A stretch of DNA of 10,694 nucleotides from Hemicentrotus pulcherrimus (lineage: Eukaryota; Echinodermata; Echinoidea; Camarodonta; Strongylocentrotidae), in contig BEXV01000751.1 in NCBI GenBank assembly GCA_003118195.1, positions 166,974-177,667 of the forward strand, given 5' to 3'. Each line of letters begins with the position of its first letter. Position 1 is the stretch's first letter. This document shows positions 8,780 to 10,694 of this stretch, in pieces. The position numbers and the translations under genes are program-made. Below the pieces are notes generated by a model. That model had not been told where the DNA came from. It saw only the letters and a program-made list of their open reading frames with translations, and ran no database searches.

Positions 8780-8798
8780 CAGAAAGGACACCTTTCTG
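8780..8798. repeat. Small perfect hairpin related to the CCAGAAAGG repeats
   Basis: CAGAAAGG (8780..8787) and CCTTTCTG (8791..8798) form a perfect 8-bp stem with a 3-base loop. The left side, AACCAGAAAGG, is identical to 1811..1821 in hairpin copy 1. It may be a collapsed relic of the same repeat family or a coincidence. Confidence 0.4.
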
Positions 8799-8830
8799 TT
8801 TGCGCCCCGTGCGGGTCAAAATGTTTTACC

Positions 8831-9592
8831 TTGACGAGCGTATTCTTTTTTGTTATACAGAGGATAAGTTGATGACTTTGTAGCCGCCAAAATTCCCATT
8901 CTTTTCATGTTTGCTCATGTAAATGCATAATCTATAGGTTGTGTCGCTGCATCCATTCCATGCACATGTGTTTGGTATGAGCACATCAGCTGGCAGATCC
9001 AGCACAGAGAAGACGTCCTTATTACTATTTATAGGTATCAGTGAAGCAATGCTGAAATAAGCACAATCATGTATGGATATATGCATTCTAAAATAATCAT
9101 CCTTGAGTATGAATAATTCATTAGTTGCGCTAGTAGAACCGCAAAATTAATTTTATGTGAAAAGGAGATGTGCATGGAATATTGTCTCTAAAACTGGGAA
9201 ATATCTGAAAAATTAATGAGATAGGAAATTGACTTGAATACAGTATATAAAAACCGTTAGGAAACAAATGTTGAATTTTTATTTCCAATCATAAATATCT
9301 TGATAATCAGACAGGCGATCGGCTTGTAAAAGTTATGGCTTTCCTCAATGACCTAAAGGTTTATAATTATCATTGCATGATCAGTTATTAAAATCCAGGA
9401 TTTTATTTCAGAATCTGAGACAAAGTTACCCATTCCCTTTAAAGCATAATCTCTGCCTTCATTCAAATATGTGCACACTGTATTGGCTTTTTGCTATTTT
9501 TAGAATTCTTAACAAATACGTCTTGCTTTTCCTTAGGTCTGATTTTCTCCATTAAATGTGACCACTATATTTTTCTTTTCTTTTCTTTACAG
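8831..9592 (+). other. Noncoding sequence upstream of the TM3 exon, ending in a splice acceptor
   Basis: I see no exon here. The sequence is AT-rich and is presumably intron of tetraspanin gene 2. The last 30 bases hold a strong polypyrimidine tract (9570..9590, TTTTCTTTTC repeats) ending in the acceptor AG at 9591-9592. A 77-codon minus-strand frame at 8853..9086 has no recognisable domain. Confidence 0.5.
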
Positions 9593-9667
9593 TACACTGT
9601 GATGGTATTTGTGGTCTTCATTGCTCTATTCGCTTGTGGAATCGCTGGGTTTATATTTGAAAAAGGA
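9593..9667 (+). CDS. Tetraspanin internal exon encoding TM3, gene 2, partial
   Basis: The 75-bp exon is phase 0 at both ends, preceded by a pyrimidine tract and AG, and followed by a consensus donor GTAAGT (9668..9673). It encodes 25 residues beginning YTVMVFVVFIALFACGIAGF and ending IFEKG. This is the third transmembrane helix of a tetraspanin: a hydrophobic stretch with the (A/C)GIxGF motif near its end, then a charged residue pair entering the large extracellular loop. A short phase-0 exon covering TM3 fits the family, and the next exon continues the loop without a break. The acidic or amide residue usual in the middle of TM3 (Glu or Gln, about three residues before the GI) appears to be Leu here. 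The reading is open a few codons past the donor, but that part is intron. TM1 and TM2 exons were not found upstream. The partner protein and the orthologue cannot be told. Confidence 0.87.
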
Positions 9668-10454
9668 GTAAGTACCGGCAAATGTTTATCGGTAATTCCA
9701 TAAATTAGGGACCCACTTTGTGAAACTTTTGATGTCCCACTTACATAAGGAACCCAAACATAGTTGTGGGTCTGAGTAAAGAATAGTGGAGTGAGATCGT
9801 AAAAAGATTCTAAGCATAATATTGCATCCTCATACCTGGAATCATCTAACAATATCACTATACTATTTAAGTCTTTATTACTCGGACTCAGAGCAACAAA
9901 TACATGTATTATGTAAGTGGGACACCAAAAATGTCACAAAGTGGCTCCCTAATTTCTGGAATTACCCATATGGCAATAATTAGTTTGATGAAGGTAGAGG
10001 TCCTTGTGTTTTAGAGTACCGGTAGCAGTTGTGTTCTTCCTGATTTACAGTGTTAAAAGGAAATGTGCGGTATCAAAACGAAAGTGTTTGAAATGGCTAA
10101 AACGTATGTATTTATTTGTTATCTAATAACTGTGGAATAACTCACCATTCATAATTATGAAATCACCATTGTTTTTACTTTTTAATCAAAACTGAAGGCA
10201 AATCTTTTCTATATAAAATAGGAATTGGTAACTTCAACTGATTGGACAATTTTCTATCAATATGAATCTTTAATCTCAACTCCATAAAGAAATGTGCCAT
10301 GGAATATGAAATTAGGGAATTCCAGTCCCAAACTGCTAACAAACAAGAAACTGTATATTGTACGAGTAGTGCTGCTTGTAATCTTTTTTTTTTCCTCTTC
10401 ATTTTTGTCTGTCAATGTGAACTCAAAATCATTTTGTTCTTAATTTTGATCCAG
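9668..10454 (+). other. Intron of tetraspanin gene 2 (787 bp)
   Basis: The intron begins GTAAGT and ends TTTTGATCCAG. Its two flanking exons are both phase 0 and read continuously as tetraspanin. It contains a MITE-like element at 9687..9970 and otherwise AT-rich sequence with a T-run near 10384..10393. Confidence 0.85.
9687..9970. mobile_element. MITE-like element with 58-nt terminal inverted repeats, in the intron
   Basis: The left arm 9691..9748 starts GGTAATTCCATAAATTAGGG and ends CCCACTTACATAA. It is the inverted complement of 9909..9966 at about 53 of 58 positions. The similarity continues for one or two bases outward to a TA dinucleotide on each side (9687-9688 and 9969-9970), giving an element of about 280 bp between TA duplications. 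It has no transposase frame. TA targets and long inverted ends suggest a Tc1/mariner-type non-autonomous element (inference). It starts about 20 bases after the TM3 exon donor. The minus-strand frame 9565..9858 is only its shadow plus antisense of the exon. Confidence 0.85.
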
Positions 10455-10556
10455 CTTACAACAAGTTTCAAGACTGGACTTGAGACTCATATTAATGACT
10501 ACGGGGCAGCCACTTCAGACGGACTTGACAAATATGTGGATAATCTTCAAGAAACT
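10455..10556 (+). CDS. Tetraspanin internal exon encoding the start of the large extracellular loop, gene 2, partial
   Basis: The 102-bp exon is phase 0 at both ends, with acceptor CCAG (10451..10454) and donor GTAAGTAAAG (from 10557). Its 34 residues begin LTTSFKTGLETHINDYG and end DKYVDNLQET. This matches helix A and helix B of the tetraspanin large extracellular loop. In the family this part ends in a V-D-x-L-Q-x motif placed just before the invariant Cys-Cys-Gly, which should therefore open the next exon, beyond the window. The loop mediates partner recognition, and its disulfide-bonded cysteines lie downstream. The open frame runs past the donor to 10655, but that extension has no family similarity and is intron. 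It joins in frame to the TM3 exon at 9593..9667. High confidence for family, none for orthologue. Confidence 0.86.
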
Positions 10557-10694
10557 GTAAGTAAAGTTCTAGGAACATCGAGTCTATCTTTAAAGGGATC
10601 GTTTAACAATGTTAAATCTGAGATGCACGGCCCTACGTGTTATCAGTGTCTGTGATATGGTGTCATATTGAAGCCCTAAAAATTGAGCTTAAAA
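10557..10694 (+). other. Beginning of the next intron of tetraspanin gene 2
   Basis: The intron starts with a consensus donor GTAAGT and runs off the window. The remaining exons (CCG-containing loop, TM4, tail) are expected to the right. Confidence 0.75.

Larger units (their letters stand above)
8201..8830. promoter_or_regulatory. Less AT-rich region with promoter-like motifs, possible promoter or 5' noncoding exon
   Basis: Base composition is visibly more balanced here than in the surrounding kilobases, with scattered CpG (for example GGGTCGCTTCACCG, GTCGGGGAG, GCGCCCCGTGCGGG). It contains an X-box and an adjacent CCAAT. No open frame of useful length starts here; the ATG at 8660 meets a stop within ten codons. 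It lies about 0.9 kb before the first recognised exon of tetraspanin gene 2, so it could be an upstream or alternative promoter of that gene, or of an unrecognised transcript on either strand. The region assignment is inference from composition and motifs. Confidence 0.35.

Noticed and set aside
9565..9858. 97-codon minus-strand frame
   Set aside because: It is antisense to the TM3 exon and runs through the inverted-repeat element in the intron.
10557..10655. In-frame extension of the large-loop exon to a stop codon
   Set aside because: The consensus donor GTAAGT at 10557 and the loss of family similarity right after it show that it is intron. Stopping here would also omit the cysteines every tetraspanin loop needs.
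1..10694. tRNA genes, rRNA, bacterial operons, phage or CRISPR systems
   Set aside because: I found no T-arm-like GGTTCRAATCC sequence, no rRNA blocks and no prokaryotic gene layout. The window is intron-bearing animal DNA.

Overview
This is nuclear DNA of an animal. It is AT-rich, it has no long open frames, and its coding sequence sits in short exons with canonical AG/GT splice sites. Diverged inverted-repeat elements, a minisatellite, homopolymers with single Ns and polypurine tracts fill the rest. The repeat landscape looks like a marine invertebrate deuterostome, with sea urchin or a relative as my guess. That placement is an impression and not a demonstrated identification.

Three coding exons can be supported, all on the + strand and all from the tetraspanin family of four-pass membrane proteins. 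Exon 753..821 is the terminal exon of one tetraspanin. It carries the end of TM4, a juxtamembrane Cys-Cys pair and a short basic tail ending in a YxxPhi-type motif, followed by a stop. Exons 9593..9667 (TM3) and 10455..10556 (start of the large extracellular loop, ending just before the expected CCG motif) belong to a second tetraspanin that continues beyond the right edge. The order is C-terminal exon first, then mid-protein exons on the same strand, so these are two genes in tandem, probably part of a tetraspanin cluster.

Layout: 1..575 is a CAGA-rich minisatellite with a 208-bp higher-order period, lying in the last intron of gene 1. 753..821 is the gene 1 terminal exon. 822..2150 is its 3' UTR and downstream flank, with three inverted-repeat elements and a candidate polyadenylation signal. 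2151..8200 is AT-rich noncoding DNA with a hairpin repeat at 3231..3287, simple repeats near 6.2 kb and a polypurine stretch at 6.6-6.9 kb. 8200..8830 is less AT-rich and holds an RFX-type X-box next to a CCAAT box, which makes it a candidate promoter. 9593..10556 holds the two gene 2 exons. The 787-bp intron between them carries a MITE-like element with 58-nt terminal inverted repeats starting 21 nt after the splice donor.

The exons encoding the N-terminus, TM1, small loop and TM2 of gene 2 should lie between 822 and 9592, but I could not find them. No wholly novel system was evident. The most interesting items are the tandem tetraspanin arrangement with its missing 5' exons, the X-box, and the inverted-repeat families.
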